Shown here piece by piece: positions 46,284 through 58,027 of a DNA stretch of 64,000 nt. The stretch is taken from assembly GCA_023014335.1 (NCBI GenBank), contig JAECYW010000007.1, positions 1,984,001 through 2,048,000 of the forward strand. The letters run 5' to 3'. Source of the DNA: Galerina marginata. Taxonomy: Eukaryota > Basidiomycota > Agaricomycetes > Agaricales > Galerinaceae. Under the pieces are notes generated by a model, which saw only the letters and a program-made list of their open reading frames with translations, did no database searches and had not been told where the DNA came from. Made by a program: the position numbers and the translations under genes. The first letter of the stretch is position 1, and each line of letters begins with the position of its first letter.

Positions 46284-46947
46284 AGCTTCAGGAACGTTTT
46301 CTGAGACTGGTGTAGGAAAGACAAAGGATTACAGGTAGGACGGCGCGCCATTCACAACGATGCATTCACAAAACTTATATTGGTGTCCTACACCCCCAGC
46401 CAGCATGGAGATGCGGCGGGGCACGTCTTGACCACGGGGCGGTTTTGATGAAAATACGACCTCGAGCTCCTGAGTACTGAGTACTGAGTACTGAGTGCTG
46501 ATGCAGCGTTGATGCATGATGCATGACCATAGTGTATGATGTTCATGATCATGTTGCATCGACGATGAGTCAGATGCATTGGCGCGAAACGTCCTAACAA
46601 TGTAACATCACATGGGGTCAGTGTCAATAGCACGTGATGAGTCGCGTCGAGTCCCGCCTAGATCAGATCTCAATTGCCAAGTTTGCGTTGTGACTTTCGA
46701 TCAAGCTATACAGTGTGTTTTTTTACCCCGTTCTATCTCAGATAAAGTTCAGGCGCAGAAAATAAAGGCGGTCAATTGTCATGAGTTTTGAATTTTAACA
46801 TCCACTCGTGTAGGGTATACTAGATTTTTTAGAAGGTCCCAATCTGAGGCACGACGGACTGAAACTGATCCTGAAACAGGGTAGTCAAACACTTTCAAAT
46901 TGTTTACTTCAGCTAGCGTCAAAAAATTATTAATTGATATGCTTTAC
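46284..46947. other. Intergenic with a short tandem repeat
   Basis: 46472-46499 is four units of a 7-bp repeat (GAGTACT). It is followed by a GATGCATGATGCATGACC stretch. No gene supported. Confidence 0.5.
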
Positions 46948-48013
46948 CTAGAAACCTAAGAACGAACGGAATCGGCGTCCAAGAGGAATTTTCAGTTCCT
47001 TTATCTCCCGTTTGACTTTCTCCATTTTTTCTTGTAGCGCTTTAAGCTCGGCTTCCGCTTCCTGATTTCCGTTCGGCGTGTTAGACAGATGTACTCGTTT
47101 CTGCCTTTCGAGCCCATCCTTGACCTCCTGTAGAGTAAAACGCAACTTTTTACCTGCTTCGGTTTCTGGGAGAATCTTTTTATCAACGGTCAACTCGTTT
47201 TGGATCTGCAAAGCTATCTGGCGCAAATTTTCGCGTTGGAAGTTCAAAAGGATGGCGTCAATGAACCCCTTGGCAGATTCGTAGGAGTCTTCAAACCGTC
47301 GCACATTTGATCCCTTGGTGATCAGCGGGGACCAGTACTCCTGAACCAACTCCTCCTCGTGCGACAAAGCGATGTCGGGTTTGACTAAAACACTCCATTT
47401 CGTTGTCCCGAGAAAGACTTTACAAAGGGCGTCCTCGCCGCAGAGGTGCTCAAACATTTCGAGATTCCTACGGGCGGTCCCAGTGAAGCGGTCGATGGAT
47501 ACGTCGTGAAGGTAGATGACTCCACCAAGTAATTTCTTGTCCATATGACTTCAATCTTGGTTAGTTTGTGGCAACATCAACGGGGTATCCTCACTCACGC
47601 ATCCTTAAGATATTCGGCAATCCGTCGCAAGATTTCTTCATCGGTTTCGTAGGTGTCATCGAAACCGGGTGTGTCCACGATCACCAGTTCAAAAGGTTCA
47701 AGGGAAAAATAACCGGGGAAACGGATTGACGTGGGAGCAAGGTCGCTGGTACAAGACTTCAATCTGTTTCCGACTTTCATAGAATTGTCTCGCAGAAGGG
47801 CATTAATGAACTGGAGAAATTAGGCCAATCAGTGGAGTCGTTGACTCAATTCCTAGGCAGCACACCGTGCTTTTTCCAGCCCCAGTCGGACCCATCACTC
47901 TAAATCGTCGGTCAGTAACGGTGATTGTCAAATAAATGAAGTCAAACGGACGGGATCACAATCGACTTGATACCACTACTTTGGGGTCGAGAACCTTTTT
48001 GTTTACGAGCCAT
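46948..48013 (-). CDS. Type-D P-loop GTPase
   Basis: Exon 1 at 48013 reads MARKQKGSRPQSSGIKSIVI. The P-loop exon at 47866-47899 reads VMGPTGAGKST. The G2-G3 exon contains MKVGNRLKSCTSDLAPTSIR and VIVDTPGFDDTYETDEEI. The last exon carries GGVIYLHDVSIDRFTGTARR, LGTTKWSV, then a charged coiled coil with an ETEAGKKLRFTLQEVKD block, ending PLGRRFRSFLGF with a stop at 46948. No internal stop or frameshift. It is the middle gene of the B-D-C block and shares its upstream region with the divergent type-C gene. Confidence 0.85.
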
Positions 48014-48778
48014 GGATGAGCGGTGGTGGATGGAACTCTCAAGGGCAGGATTCAGATTGCAAGTCGGCATGGCGCCTGGAATAAATCCTATTTAAAGGAA
48101 ACAGCCTTCTTACTCGTGTAGTTCCGTTGTGTAAACGTATTTTATTCCGGCCTTCTTGTATGTTTCATTGGGCCTCAGCGTCATCGGCCACAAGACCAAA
48201 TTAACGCCATAAATGCCTTACGCTTTCTCACCTTTCTCAACGGAAACAAATAGACGCCGTCATCGTCCGTTGTAAAACCCTCAGATCTATTCAACGAACG
48301 ACAACCCGTTGCTGTTTCTGTGAATACTAAACCCAGAAGTGATGCCTCGCGAACAAGCACGAGTAATGCATGAGGATTCCTGGCCGCAGTGCCTTTTGTG
48401 CATGCATTTTCCCCACACTTTAAATTGATGTCATCTGCATTTAGGGTCTCAATAAGATACGTGAAATACTGCTGCCTCGATGTTTTCATATCAGACCATC
48501 TCTTGAAGACGACATTATAGACTGTCAAGAATATTTTCTGAAACAAAGCGGGTGTGACATCCTTCAGACTTCAGATATGACACAAGATCGACGCCTGCAC
48601 CGGCTGGCCTTGCACGAAATGTACACAGGCAAGGCGAGATGTACACGAGGATATTGGCAAGGCCACTGAAGGGTTACAGTGGTGGGCCTTTTGATTTTGT
48701 ATTGCCGTTTGGGAATTGTTCAAGACCACGAGACGTTAAAACCCACCTTGTCCTACCTACCTCCATTTTACGCCTCAA
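48014..48778. other. Divergent promoter region between type-D and type-C genes
   Basis: Contains the shared motif (48368-48380) and TATTTAAAGG near 48090. A minus-strand frame of 121 codons (48181-48546) overlaps the motif. It is unrecognised and most likely non-coding, since its pieces resemble promoter sequence of the other block near 57690. Confidence 0.5.
48368..48380 (-). promoter_or_regulatory. Shared upstream motif (plus strand GCATGAGGATTCC)
   Basis: Between the divergent type-D (start 48013) and type-C (start 48779) genes. Identical over 13 bp to 54228-54240. Confidence 0.45.
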
Positions 48779-49855
48779 TGGCTACAACGACGGCTAGACG
48801 GCCCCAAACTCCCAAGGCGCAGGATGAAATCAGGCTGAAGGAGAACGACATTGTGATTCTGTGAATATTATCCAAATTTCAGGTTTATTTTGCTTACCGT
48901 CCTTTTCAGTGTCACCGGGACCTTGCGCGCTGGGAAGAGCACGGTACGATTAGCGTCCGACCATAGCATTCTCACGTACAATTCGTCGGTCTTGTAGTTT
49001 GTGAACGCTCTTCTTGGGACGGAGCGGATGATTGTCGGTCACCGGATGACTGGCTGTACCACCGACATCGACTACGGAATCATTCCCGCTAGCAGCCACA
49101 AGCGAAATGGCCGCCGTCTGGTCATAGTCGACACACCAGGTTTCGATAACACAGAACCGAATTTAAACGATACAGCTATTCTGCGAAATATATCTGACTG
49201 GCTCGAGCTCCAGTAAGTGCCGGACAGGAAAAGTTATTCGAGCTCATGATTTCCCTTTGGAAGTTTTCGGAACAAAATCATCCTCGGTGGAGTCATATAT
49301 CTTCATGACATTTCCCTATCTCGTTTCTCCTCCATTGCATCGTACGACCTGACAGTGCTGCGTGCGGCATTCGGTAGCTCCAAGGAAAGTTTCGAAAAGG
49401 TAGCCTTTGTAACCACCAAGTGGGATAGAGTTGATTTCAACCAAGGCCATGATCGCGAAAAAGAATTGTGTAGTATCTGGGATGATTTGATTCGGCGTGG
49501 ATCACAGGTGTACCGATTCGAGAACGAGAACTCCGGTACAAGCGCATGGAAGATCGTGGACGCTCTCCTCAGTCACGGTGTCGCCGACTCTAGTTCTGAT
49601 CTCGCGGAGCGACTGAAAGACTTCCGAGAAAAACTCCCAAACAATAGCGGGGAAAGGATAACCAAAGACATTCTATCCTCGTTCCTGAAACTACTCATGG
49701 CGTTATTTGGACGGGGCAACAGGAGCACCGTAAAGGTAAATCTATCCTCGATTGGAGCAGGGGGCTTGCTAACATCTTCGGACATCATAGCAGAGACCCC
49801 ATGGTCAGAGGGCACGCTAGGATCCAGACCGGGTGGCACGGGTTTAAGTCTGTAA
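48779..49855 (+). CDS. Type-C P-loop GTPase
   Basis: The ATG at 48779 gives MATTTARRPQTPKAQDEIR and ends LKENDIVIL. The P-loop exon at 48910-48943 reads VTGTLRAGKST. The third exon has FVNALLGTERMIVGHRMTGC then TTDIDYGII, and G3 VIVDTPGFDNTEPN. The fourth exon has ILGGVIYLHDISLSRFSS and VTTKWDRVDF, a helical tail and MALFGRGNRSTVK. The frame continues 38 residues past the point where the paralogue at 58028 ends, or a donor at GTAAAT near 49736 is used. The MTG-C-TT segment could supply the G2 Thr. Type C differs from A, B and D by lacking the long final coiled coil. Confidence 0.85.
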
Positions 49856-50583
49856 GGCAAAAGATTGTCAGGCAAAATATAAATGAGTGATGGCAGATGT
49901 AATACAAGGTCACTGGCATTGATAACGAAACTGAGTCGTAAGAGGTTGTGCTTCATGCAAACGACTGGACGAGGTATTGGATAGCGCTAGGTCAGACCTG
50001 GTGCAATATGAAGAGGGTTCGACTGTAGTAGCCAATCGATTGGATCATTGAGGCCCGGGAATGTGACCCCAGGCCGCGCCATCGCCGTTCATGTATTCAC
50101 CGCATGTGCCAGTGCTGTCGGCGGATCGTGTGCTCATGCCTTCCATTTTCGCCTAATGGTTACAGTTTCCATTCTGTTCTTCTACATGCGCCCAAGCCAG
50201 AGAAGTTGCGGTCGGCGAGGAGGTTGTAGTATACGTACTTTAGTTACTTACTAATGGTCTTGAATGGTTGTTCTCTGTTTGCACGTGATCAGTCGCGTCG
50301 ACGCTGAATCCCCTGACAGTGAGAATCGATGATTTCCAAGTTCGCGTTGTCACCGTCGATCAGGCTACAGTTGTCCTATCTCAACGGAAAGATTTTAGAG
50401 AGAATTTTATGACAACCAATTTTTATAAGTTTTAATTTTCAACATCCGCTTGTGTAGAGTATAGAAAATCCCAAACTAATGAACGACTCCAAGACGGAAA
50501 GAACTGATGCTAAAGCAAGGTAGGTAAACACCTTCAGAATATCTACTTGAGCCAGCGTCAAAGTTATGTTTCACAAAGCTTAC
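49856..50583. other. Intergenic, no supported gene
   Basis: Convergent spacer between the type-C gene and the 3' end of the next minus-strand gene. The parts near 50270-50560 resemble 46620-46930, as expected from duplication of the 3' flank of type-D genes (for example CACGTGATCAGTCGCGTCGA against CACGTGATGAGTCGCGTCGA). Confidence 0.5.
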
Positions 50584-52619
50584 CTAAGAAACTAGAAATG
50601 AACGCAGTCGGCGCCCAAAAGGAATTTTCAGTTCCTTCATCTCCCGCTTGACTTTGTCCAATTTTTCTTGCAGCGCTTCGAGCTCGACTTGCGCTTCCTG
50701 GTTTCCGTTTGCTCCCCTAGACACGTGCATGCGTTTCTGCCTTTCGAGTCCATCCTTGACCTCCTGTAGGGTAAAACGCAGGTATTTACCGGCTTCAGTT
50801 TCTGGGAGAATTTTTTTATCAACAGCCAACTCATTTTGGATCTGCAGAGCTATGTAACGCAAATCTTCCCGTTGGAAGTTCAAAAGGATGGCGTCAATGA
50901 ACCCCATGGCAGATTCGTGAGAGTTTTCAAACCGTCGCACAGTTGATCCCTTGAGAATCAGCTGGGACCAGTAATCGTGAACCAACTCCGCCTCGTGCCA
51001 GACAGCGATTTCAGGCTCGGCTAGAACACCCCACTTCGTTGTCCCGAGAAAGACTTTGCAAAGGGCCTCCTCGCCGCAGAGGTGCTCAAACATCTCGAGA
51101 TTCCTACGGGCGGTCCCAGTGAAGCGGTTGTTGGATACGTCGTGAAGATAGATGACTCCACCAAGCAAATTCTTGGCGATATGACTTCAATTTCGGTTAG
51201 TTTGTTGTATCATCGTCACAGTATCCTCACTCACGCATCCTTAAGATATTCCGCGATCCGTCGCAAGATTTCTTCATCGGTTTCGTAGGTGTCATCGAAA
51301 CCGGGTGTGTCCACAATCACCACTTCAAAAGGTTCACTGAGAAAACGGATTGACGTGAAGGCAAGGTCTCTGGTACAAGATTTCAATGTAGTCCCGACTT
51401 TCATAGAATTGTCTTGCAGAAGGGCATTGATAAACTAGAGAAATTAGGCGAGTCAGTGGAGTTGTTGACCATGGCATTTGCCAGGCAACACACCGTGCTT
51501 TTTCCAGCCCCCGGCGGGCCCATTACTCTAGATCGTCGATCAGTAATGGCGATTATCAGATCAATGAACCAGACGGACGGGATTACAATCGACTGATACA
51601 AGTCAGCTCGGGTTCGGCGCCTGATTTTTTTCGATGTTGGTCGGAACGTAGTGGGGCCTCGGTTATGGGGCATGATATTTTTCGATGTTGGTTGAAACGC
51701 AGTGGGACCTGCTTGAACTTTTGAGGAAACGATCAATGACTGTTCATCAAGCACCAATGTCAACTGACCTAGCTTTTTGGCAGCTTCAGTTTTCTCGAGA
51801 GGCCTCCCGAAGCTCACTAGTTCTTGTTGAAGCCGGAGGGTTATGTTTTCGGCGGGCTTTGCTAGGATGTTGTCGATAATAACCCAAGCAGACTTTTCTG
51901 TGTTCTGAAAGCGCGCTGTCGAAGCACCGTGGTCGAGCAGGGACTTCCAGTAGATGCTCTTGAGTCCTTCCTCGCTCTTTTCACAGATGCCGAGGTCATT
52001 GGACTCAACCCCATCCCACATTGTCGTGACCAAAGTCACTTTTTTAGCAGCACAGGTCCCGCATAGCTCGCCAAGCATACTCAAGTTACGCTGATGACTC
52101 CCAGACATTCGCGTATCTGTGATCCGGTGAAGGTACACAATCCCACATAGAAATACACTAGTTTGGCACCTAAGAAACGAGTGAGCCTGAATTCTATTGA
52201 AAAGGAAATGAAATACAGATTTATTAGCCAGTCGCTTATGATTCGAAGGATTTCCAAGTCGGATTTCTCCGTATCATCGAACCCGGGTGTGTCAACCAAG
52301 ACAATACGGTCGCCGTATTTGCAATGGTTTTTGATCCTCACAGCACCAACGACCGTTGTGCAGGACTTCATACTACGGCTAGCGCGTTTCCCAAGTTGCC
52401 CGGTCAGAGTATCTATAATCTTCAATGAAGTCAAGACGAAAATCAGGCTTTGAAAGAACGCGAACGTACGTTACTTTTTCCAGTTCCCGTCGGGCCCATG
52501 ATCCTATGAAAAAATTAACCTAGATTCTGTCGTTGCTGAGAAGTGAGACCATACGCAATAACCAGGTCATCCTCCCTAAGCTTGTGGGGTTCCTAGCAAT
52601 CTTCTGAACCGTACTCCAT
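50584..52619 (-). pseudogene. Chimeric double GTPase (type A fused to type D) with early nonsense codon
   Basis: Exon 1 at 52619 starts MEYGSEDC and then TAG at 52593-52595 (codon 9). The inverted paralogue at 59962 has AAG there. After this the type-A unit looks intact: IMGPTGTGKSN, LVDTPGFDDTEKSD, GIVYLHRITDTRMSG, VTTMWDGVES. Its tail carries two short repeats (GPTAFQPTSKNI, then GPTTFRPTSKKI) and runs without a stop into ADLYQSIVIP. The P-loop exon VMGPPGAGKST of a type-D unit follows, then DTPGFDDTYETDEE, GGVIYLHDVSNNRFTGTARR, GTTKWGV and a coiled coil ending RSFLVS. If the start is as in the paralogue, the protein is cut at 8 residues. Initiation at the Met just before the P-loop or at the type-D unit would rescue part of it. 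Confidence 0.65.
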
Positions 52620-53681
52620 GACGATGAGATACAACGACTTGTGGTAGGAAGAGTTTGAGTCGACTCTGCACCCAATAACCCCACACGTTGATCAATTACA
52701 TCTCCATTGCTGACTGTGCAGGGCATTTCAGAACATGAGGCTTCCACAGTTCTTTAATTTCGCATTGACGCCAGATAGTAGAAATGTGGCATCGACGCCA
52801 ACCCGTAGATTTTAGATTGCAGGAATAATTGTCAGAGAAACAATAAGAGCCAGTTTGAGTGAATATGGGCCAATATCCGGAAATTGACCGGTCACTGGCA
52901 GTTGACGTTGAAGGAAGCTTTGAAGAATTATATCACCAGAGGCGAGTCGCGACGATGGTCATTGTTCAAGTAAAGTATGTTCAGTTTGGCGTCACACCAC
53001 CGGCAATCCCGGGACCAAACTTTAGCCGGTTTCCGAGGTTTGGTCCTGGTTTGCTCATTCCAACCCAGCCCCGTCCACCGTCCATTCACCGTTCCACCAG
53101 CCTCATCTCACATGGTAGAAACGACACCCAGCACCGTTCCGAGTGCCCCTCCCCTTCAATGGGGAATGTTGGCCGGAAATTCAGTGAGGGTGAATACACC
53201 CTCGCCTCATCCCAGTGCCGGTCAGCAGGTCGCCTCCCGATGACACCTCGCGTTTGCCGCCACATCACAGCAAGGACAGCCAGATGGTGAATAAACTGAA
53301 ATTGGCATCGGATTCTAGAAATAGCCCCGGAACGGAAGACAGTGTTCTCGAACTTATCCCCACCTTCTCTACACATTACAACGGTCCCCTTATCATTCCC
53401 CATGTACGTTTCCTAAATTTATTCCTCTCTAATTGGCGTTGACATTTTCCTGAAGCCAGGCCATTATGCTGAGATCTGGATGCTTGCCGAGTGCAGGGCA
53501 AAGCACCAGGTTAACTGCTGGCTTATCAATACCGGATGGCCAGGTGGCAAAAATATTCCGTTGCATTGTCGATGCTGTTCACTCTGACGAGCTCGCCAAG
53601 GCTGAATTTGAGAACTTCGCGAGCTTCAACCCGTTGAGACCCACTTTGCTTGAATGTGTTCCTCGTGAACTCCTCAGCCCA
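52620..53681. other. Intergenic with a solo inverted-repeat fragment
   Basis: 52620-52760 is the promoter copy matching 59830-59960 in inverted orientation. Plus-strand frames at 52859-53290 and 53466-53777 are not recognised. The piece at 53114-53183 is listed separately. Confidence 0.4.
53114..53183 (+). repeat. Solo fragment of the large element's terminal repeat
   Basis: GGTAGAAACGACACCCAGCA followed by CCGTTCCGAGTGCCCCTCCC matches the outer end of the arms at 1-60 and 15040-15097, then diverges. It includes about 11 bp beyond position 1, showing where the left arm would continue. Confidence 0.75.
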
Positions 53682-53820
53682 TCAAGATTTAAACGTATGG
53701 CCGACCATCATGACCTCCTTTTTACTGAGGGTGTCGATGAAGTACTGGGAAATCAACAATGGGGCCGTCGGTTTTAGCCTACGTACTGTGCTCTTCCCGG
53801 CGCCAATCGGACCCATGACG
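53682..53820 (-). pseudogene. GTPase fragment: P-loop exon and start of the next exon
   Basis: The 34-nt exon at 53787-53820 reads VMGPIGAGKST and is intact. After an intron, YFIDTLSKKEVMMVGHTFKS follows and then a TGA (53682-53684) where family members read Cys-Thr. No G3, G4 or tail is found downstream. A possible first exon may lie up to about 53990. Confidence 0.7.
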
Positions 53821-54679
53821 CTTAAATTCTAATTGACGGCGAATAATGATAATTTGTACATAAATATCATGATACCTTGGAGAGAATACGAGGTATGGTC
53901 CAATTGCTGAGCACCGCTTTCCCGAGAGTATTAATATACGTGCAAGCATCTGTCGCATAATATCTCGGACTCTATGCATCAATACCTATCAAGCCGCGCC
54001 GCTTGTATTCATGGTTGTCGATGACGAACCCTTCCTTGATCATGTCGATCATTAGAGTACAACAATAAACACACGGTGCATTGAAAACACCTCGAATTTT
54101 TGATAGCGGCGGAACTCCGAAAGTTTTGTCGTACGTAGGTGACCTGGAAGACTCGACCCAAATACCCGTGCGATCACACTGAAGCGTCTCATCGAAATAG
54201 GAGGCAAAGTTTTTTGACGTATTCCTTGCATGAGGATTCCGCGAGGATGTTATCTACATGTCATCAACACTGCGTCGATATGGTGTTATGAGCCTGAAGG
54301 GCGAGGTAGCTTCTCTGGTAGCTTGTCTAAGACGACTCTCCAGGGAGTATTAAGAAGCATGTAGCGTTGCCTGCGCAATCTAATGTCGCTGGTCGACATG
54401 GCGCTTGGATTGGTGCTGGAATGCGGAAAACCGACATGGATCACAGACCGTCATTTATCGTCCTCGTTGTAACCTCCAGCTGTGAGTGCCCATGCGAACC
54501 GAGAATCTTGGTACTCGAGTAGCAGAACGTCGACCGACAATTCCTACCTACATTTAATATATACTGCACTAAAATCGTCCTTTTGAAGTATTGAACGAAG
54601 TCAAAATGACTGCTTGCAAATTGGAATTCTGTTTGTCATTACACGGTGTCATAAGTATGCAGTCACTTTTGCAACTCGA
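53821..54679. other. Intergenic, no supported gene
   Basis: Contains the shared motif at 54228-54240 and nothing else recognised. It is the upstream region of the GTPase fragment and the 3' flank of the next type-B gene. Confidence 0.4.
54228..54240 (-). promoter_or_regulatory. Shared upstream motif (plus strand GCATGAGGATTCC)
   Basis: Identical 13 bp to 48368-48380. Lies upstream of the GTPase fragment at 53682-53820. Confidence 0.4.
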
Positions 54680-55594
54680 TTAGAAAGAGTAAGCAAGATC
54701 TAAGCTATTGATACGCACTTTGAATAGACGGGAGAATAGTTGGGCGAAAAAGCCTTTTTTCACTTGATGCTGCCGTGATACGCGTGAGGGGATAAGGCGC
54801 TGGATCCTATCCAGTTCCCGCTGAAGTACAGCAAGTTCCAAAGGTTCTTTCTGGAGCAAAGTGTTGATGATCTCCCAAGCAGAGTCTTCGGTGTTCGCGA
54901 ATCGGCATAGATGCCCCCCGCTTTCCAATATTTTTTTCCACGAATTAGTTAGCTCTTGCTCACGAAGCATCGCATGGGGATCCTGCTCAGTTCTTTCCCA
55001 TTTTACGGTCGTCATTAGAAGATGGCGAGCAGGTTCTGGGCGACCCAAGTTTCGGAGCGCCAACGCCGCAATGTCGACCTCCTTTTGAACCCGACTGACG
55101 GTGATATCGTGCAGATAAACAATCCCACCAAACTGTACATCCGAACAACACCTAGCAAGATGTTAAGACAGACCATAAGTGTGGCTATGATATACTTACG
55201 ATTTCTTCAGCCATCTGACAATCTCGTTCAGGACTTCCCAATCGGTTGCTGTATAATGGTCAAATCCTGGTGTATCGACGAAAACTAAAGATCGTGTCGT
55301 CTGAGGATGTTGGACAATAAAATCCTCGACCATCAAATTGCTAGAGGTTAGACTGTGATTTACTTTGGCGACATTTCGTCCTGCGGCAGCGTTGATAAAC
55401 TGGGTCGGCCAGGTAAGTATCAAGTTACAAACGCAGAGGGGAAAACACGAACGGTGCTCTTCCCGGATCCAGTCTGTCCAAGCAAGCTTATCGATAAATC
55501 AATGCCGAGTTGTATTATAAAAGATAGAAAAATAAACGTACAGGATAACTATTCCACTATCTTTCGTTATGTGAGCTCGGTTTGGGGGTATCAT
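54680..55594 (-). CDS. Type-B P-loop GTPase
   Basis: Exon 1 at 55594 reads MIPPNRAHITKDSGIVIL. The P-loop exon reads LLGQTGSGKST, beginning after an AAG acceptor. The third exon reads FINAAAGRNVAKVNHSLTSS and G3 FVDTPGFDHYTATD. The last exon has FGGIVYLHDITVSRV, MTTVKWERTE and a short basic tail. It is closest to the gene at 45316-46283 and holds the same place in the second B-D-C block. Directly upstream of the ATG lies VGAAAFPPTSKK in a blocked frame, which with the N-terminus resembles the linker of the chimeric double gene (AGPTAFQPTSKNIMPHNRG). It may once have been the second unit of a fusion. Confidence 0.75.
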
Positions 55595-56235
55595 TTTTTT
55601 CGATGTTGGTGGGAACGCAGCGGCACCTACTTAATAGCCAGATCGAAGGGAAGAAACTGCACTCTCTACACGGAACCTGAGCAGTGAGAACGCCAACCGG
55701 AAAACACCCATGGAGGCGGTGACCCCATCATGAAAGCACGTTTTTAACGTGAGGACAGGTCGAGTGAATTCAGACCCAGACCCAGGCAACCAGGATCGTA
55801 TGTTTCAGGAGAAGACTTGAGCAGCGTCGATGTTGAGCTTGAGGCAAACAAAAGGCACACGTTCGTTTTCCAAGTTGTCGCTTAGCCTAAACATCGACCC
55901 TCGGTCGGTAACATCCGAAGACCCGGGCTGTTGAAATTGAAATCTGAAAGCATATAATAACAGATCGATTGTCATCTGTTATACACATGGTCTGTATAGG
56001 AGACTAATCTGAAAGCCTGACGGTTCGATTCTTGTTCGATTCAAGTTCTATTCCTTATTTTTCAATTAGTCAACGTTCCTTTGCTAAATCGAAATATAAT
56101 ATATGAACTACGAAGCCACAGCTGAAGGAAATGTGTAATGTGTAGAACCGAAAGCAACTCCATCACTGGAACCCAACTGGAACCCAGATTAAGCGGACAT
56201 ATTGGAACGGTCCCCGGACTCAACGACGTACTCAC
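55595..56235. other. Intergenic, no supported gene
   Basis: Apart from the linker relic at 55595-55640, no motif or frame stands out. Confidence 0.4.
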
Positions 56236-57295
56236 CTAAAAAAAACTGAATATCGAACGTAGCTTCCGGCCGAAAGGTATTTTCAATTCCTTTATCTGTG
56301 TCAGCAGTTTCTCCATTTTTTTCTGCGTCTCCTCCAGTTTCTTTTGCGCATCGTCGTCGCCGCCATCCGCCATCGACGCTTCCAAGTTCACCATTTGCTT
56401 CTGCATCTCTAGCACTTCCTGCAACGTATACCGCAACTCTTTACCAGCTTTGGTCTCTGGAATAATTTTCTTGTCGATGGCTAGCTCTTCTTGGATCTGG
56501 AGAAAGGTGTCCATCAAGTCACGCCGCTTGACGTTCCGCTGAATAACCCCGACAAAGCTCAAGGCTGATTCATGGCTATCCGTGAAGCGGCAGACGGTTG
56601 ATCCCTTCTTGAGGAGAGTCTTCCAGTGTACCTCTTTCAGCTCCTTTTCGTGGTTGATGCCGATCTCTTGTGGAATTCTTCCCCACTTGGTAGTCCCGAG
56701 GACGACTTTGCTCAAGGCGTCATTTCCACATAGGTGTTGAAACATTTCGAGATTCCTCCGAGCCGTGCCAGAGAAGCGGTCGTTAGATATGTCATGAAGG
56801 TAGAGGACGCCCCCAAGCACCATATTATTTCGGTAACTTTCACATGGTTTAGCGCACGGTCATTCTGGACGCTTTATATCACTCACGACTTCTCCAACCA
56901 TTCTGCGATGCGACGCAAAATTACTGTGTCTCCTTCGTATGTGTCATCAAAGCCAGGGGTGTCGACGATGACCAAACGGCTTCCCTGGAATTCACCAGAA
57001 AGATTGACGTAGCCCACTTCAAGGTCGCTAGTGCAAGATGTCAACTGGTGGCCAACGCGCATTTGGTTTCGTCCCAAGAGGTAGTTGATGAACTGAGAAG
57101 ATTCCTCGTAAGAAAGGATATTACCGCCGTAAACCTGCATACCGTGCTTTTTCCAGCGCCAGTTGGGCCCATAACTCTGAGTCGAAAGTAAGTAAAGGCG
57201 AATTTTCATTGAAACATCTGAACGCACGGGACCACAATGTCTTTCGGCTTGGAATCCCCTAAGCTAGACCTACGCTTATTCTGTTTCCTGCCCAT
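56236..57295 (-). CDS. Type-D P-loop GTPase
   Basis: Exon 1 at 57295 reads MGRKQNKRRSSLGDSKPKD and ends IVVP. The P-loop exon (about 57142-57176) reads VMGPTGAGKST. The third exon has MRVGHQLTSCTSDLEVGYVN and G3 VIVDTPGFDDTYEGDTVI. The last exon has GGVLYLHDISNDRFSGTARR, LGTTKWGRIPQ, and a coiled coil with ETKAGKELRYTLQEVLEMQ and a DGGDDD interruption, ending PFGRKLRSIFSFF. No stops or frame breaks. It is the middle gene of the second B-D-C block and divergent from the type-C gene at 58028. Confidence 0.85.
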
Positions 57296-58027
57296 GGATG
57301 GATATGAAGCGTGAATTGACGATTGGGATGTTAAGATGTGAGCGTTTCGGGTGGTAGGCGATACTACAATAAAAGGGCGGAGGCTTGATTTATGCTAGGA
57401 AAAGTTTCAATTAAGACTGACACGCTTTCGAACGGTGGCTCCAGAAACACTCAACCGTTCCGTTTCTCTAAGTCGTTTCCACTTCACGCTCTCAAGACAT
57501 GCTCAGTCCACGATGCATCAAGCTGAAGGCAACCCCTGACTGCATTTCACGTTGCACACAGCCACGCCGTGATATATGTGATTTCATGGAATACAGTCTC
57601 TGCAGTCTGGACGGTGGACCGGAGGACGCGTTGGGAAGAGATCGAGTGGCATGCAAGGTGGACAGGGAGAGGAAGAGCTCGTGTTGTACTTCGCTGCCAT
57701 GATGGTTTTCATATCTCGGATCACCATCTCCGGAGATCCAATATATTGGCGACCGATACTTGAAGCTCGAGTCCTGCAGGACTGTCCGAAACTAGTGTTA
57801 ACCATCCGTAAGTAAGTGACATTGGCATGCACCCTCACACGACTTATGCACGAGGATTTTCGCGAGGGTGTCTTGTGCATAAGGCATCGCTGCAGAGGGA
57901 CCGCGTCATTTGAGTTCTACCAATATTTTTCGAGCGAGTTGATTAGGAAAGTACATGAAGGCCGACCTTGTTGAACTCCCTTCCTGTATAACTGCATTTC
58001 TTTCGTTTCGACATCGATCAAGTTACA
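57296..58027. other. Divergent promoter region between type-D and type-C genes (second block)
   Basis: Contains the motif at 57848-57860 and parts similar to the corresponding region of the first block. Short frames at 57499-57880 overlap one another and are not supported. Confidence 0.45.
57848..57860 (-). promoter_or_regulatory. Shared upstream motif, diverged (plus strand GCACGAGGATTTT)
   Basis: Lies between divergent type-D and type-C genes. Like the copy at 54228 it is followed by CGCGAGG. Confidence 0.35.

Noticed and set aside
48181..48546. 121-codon minus-strand frame as a gene
   Set aside because: It overlaps the divergent D/C promoter region and the shared motif, and the corresponding region near 57690 does not keep the frame.
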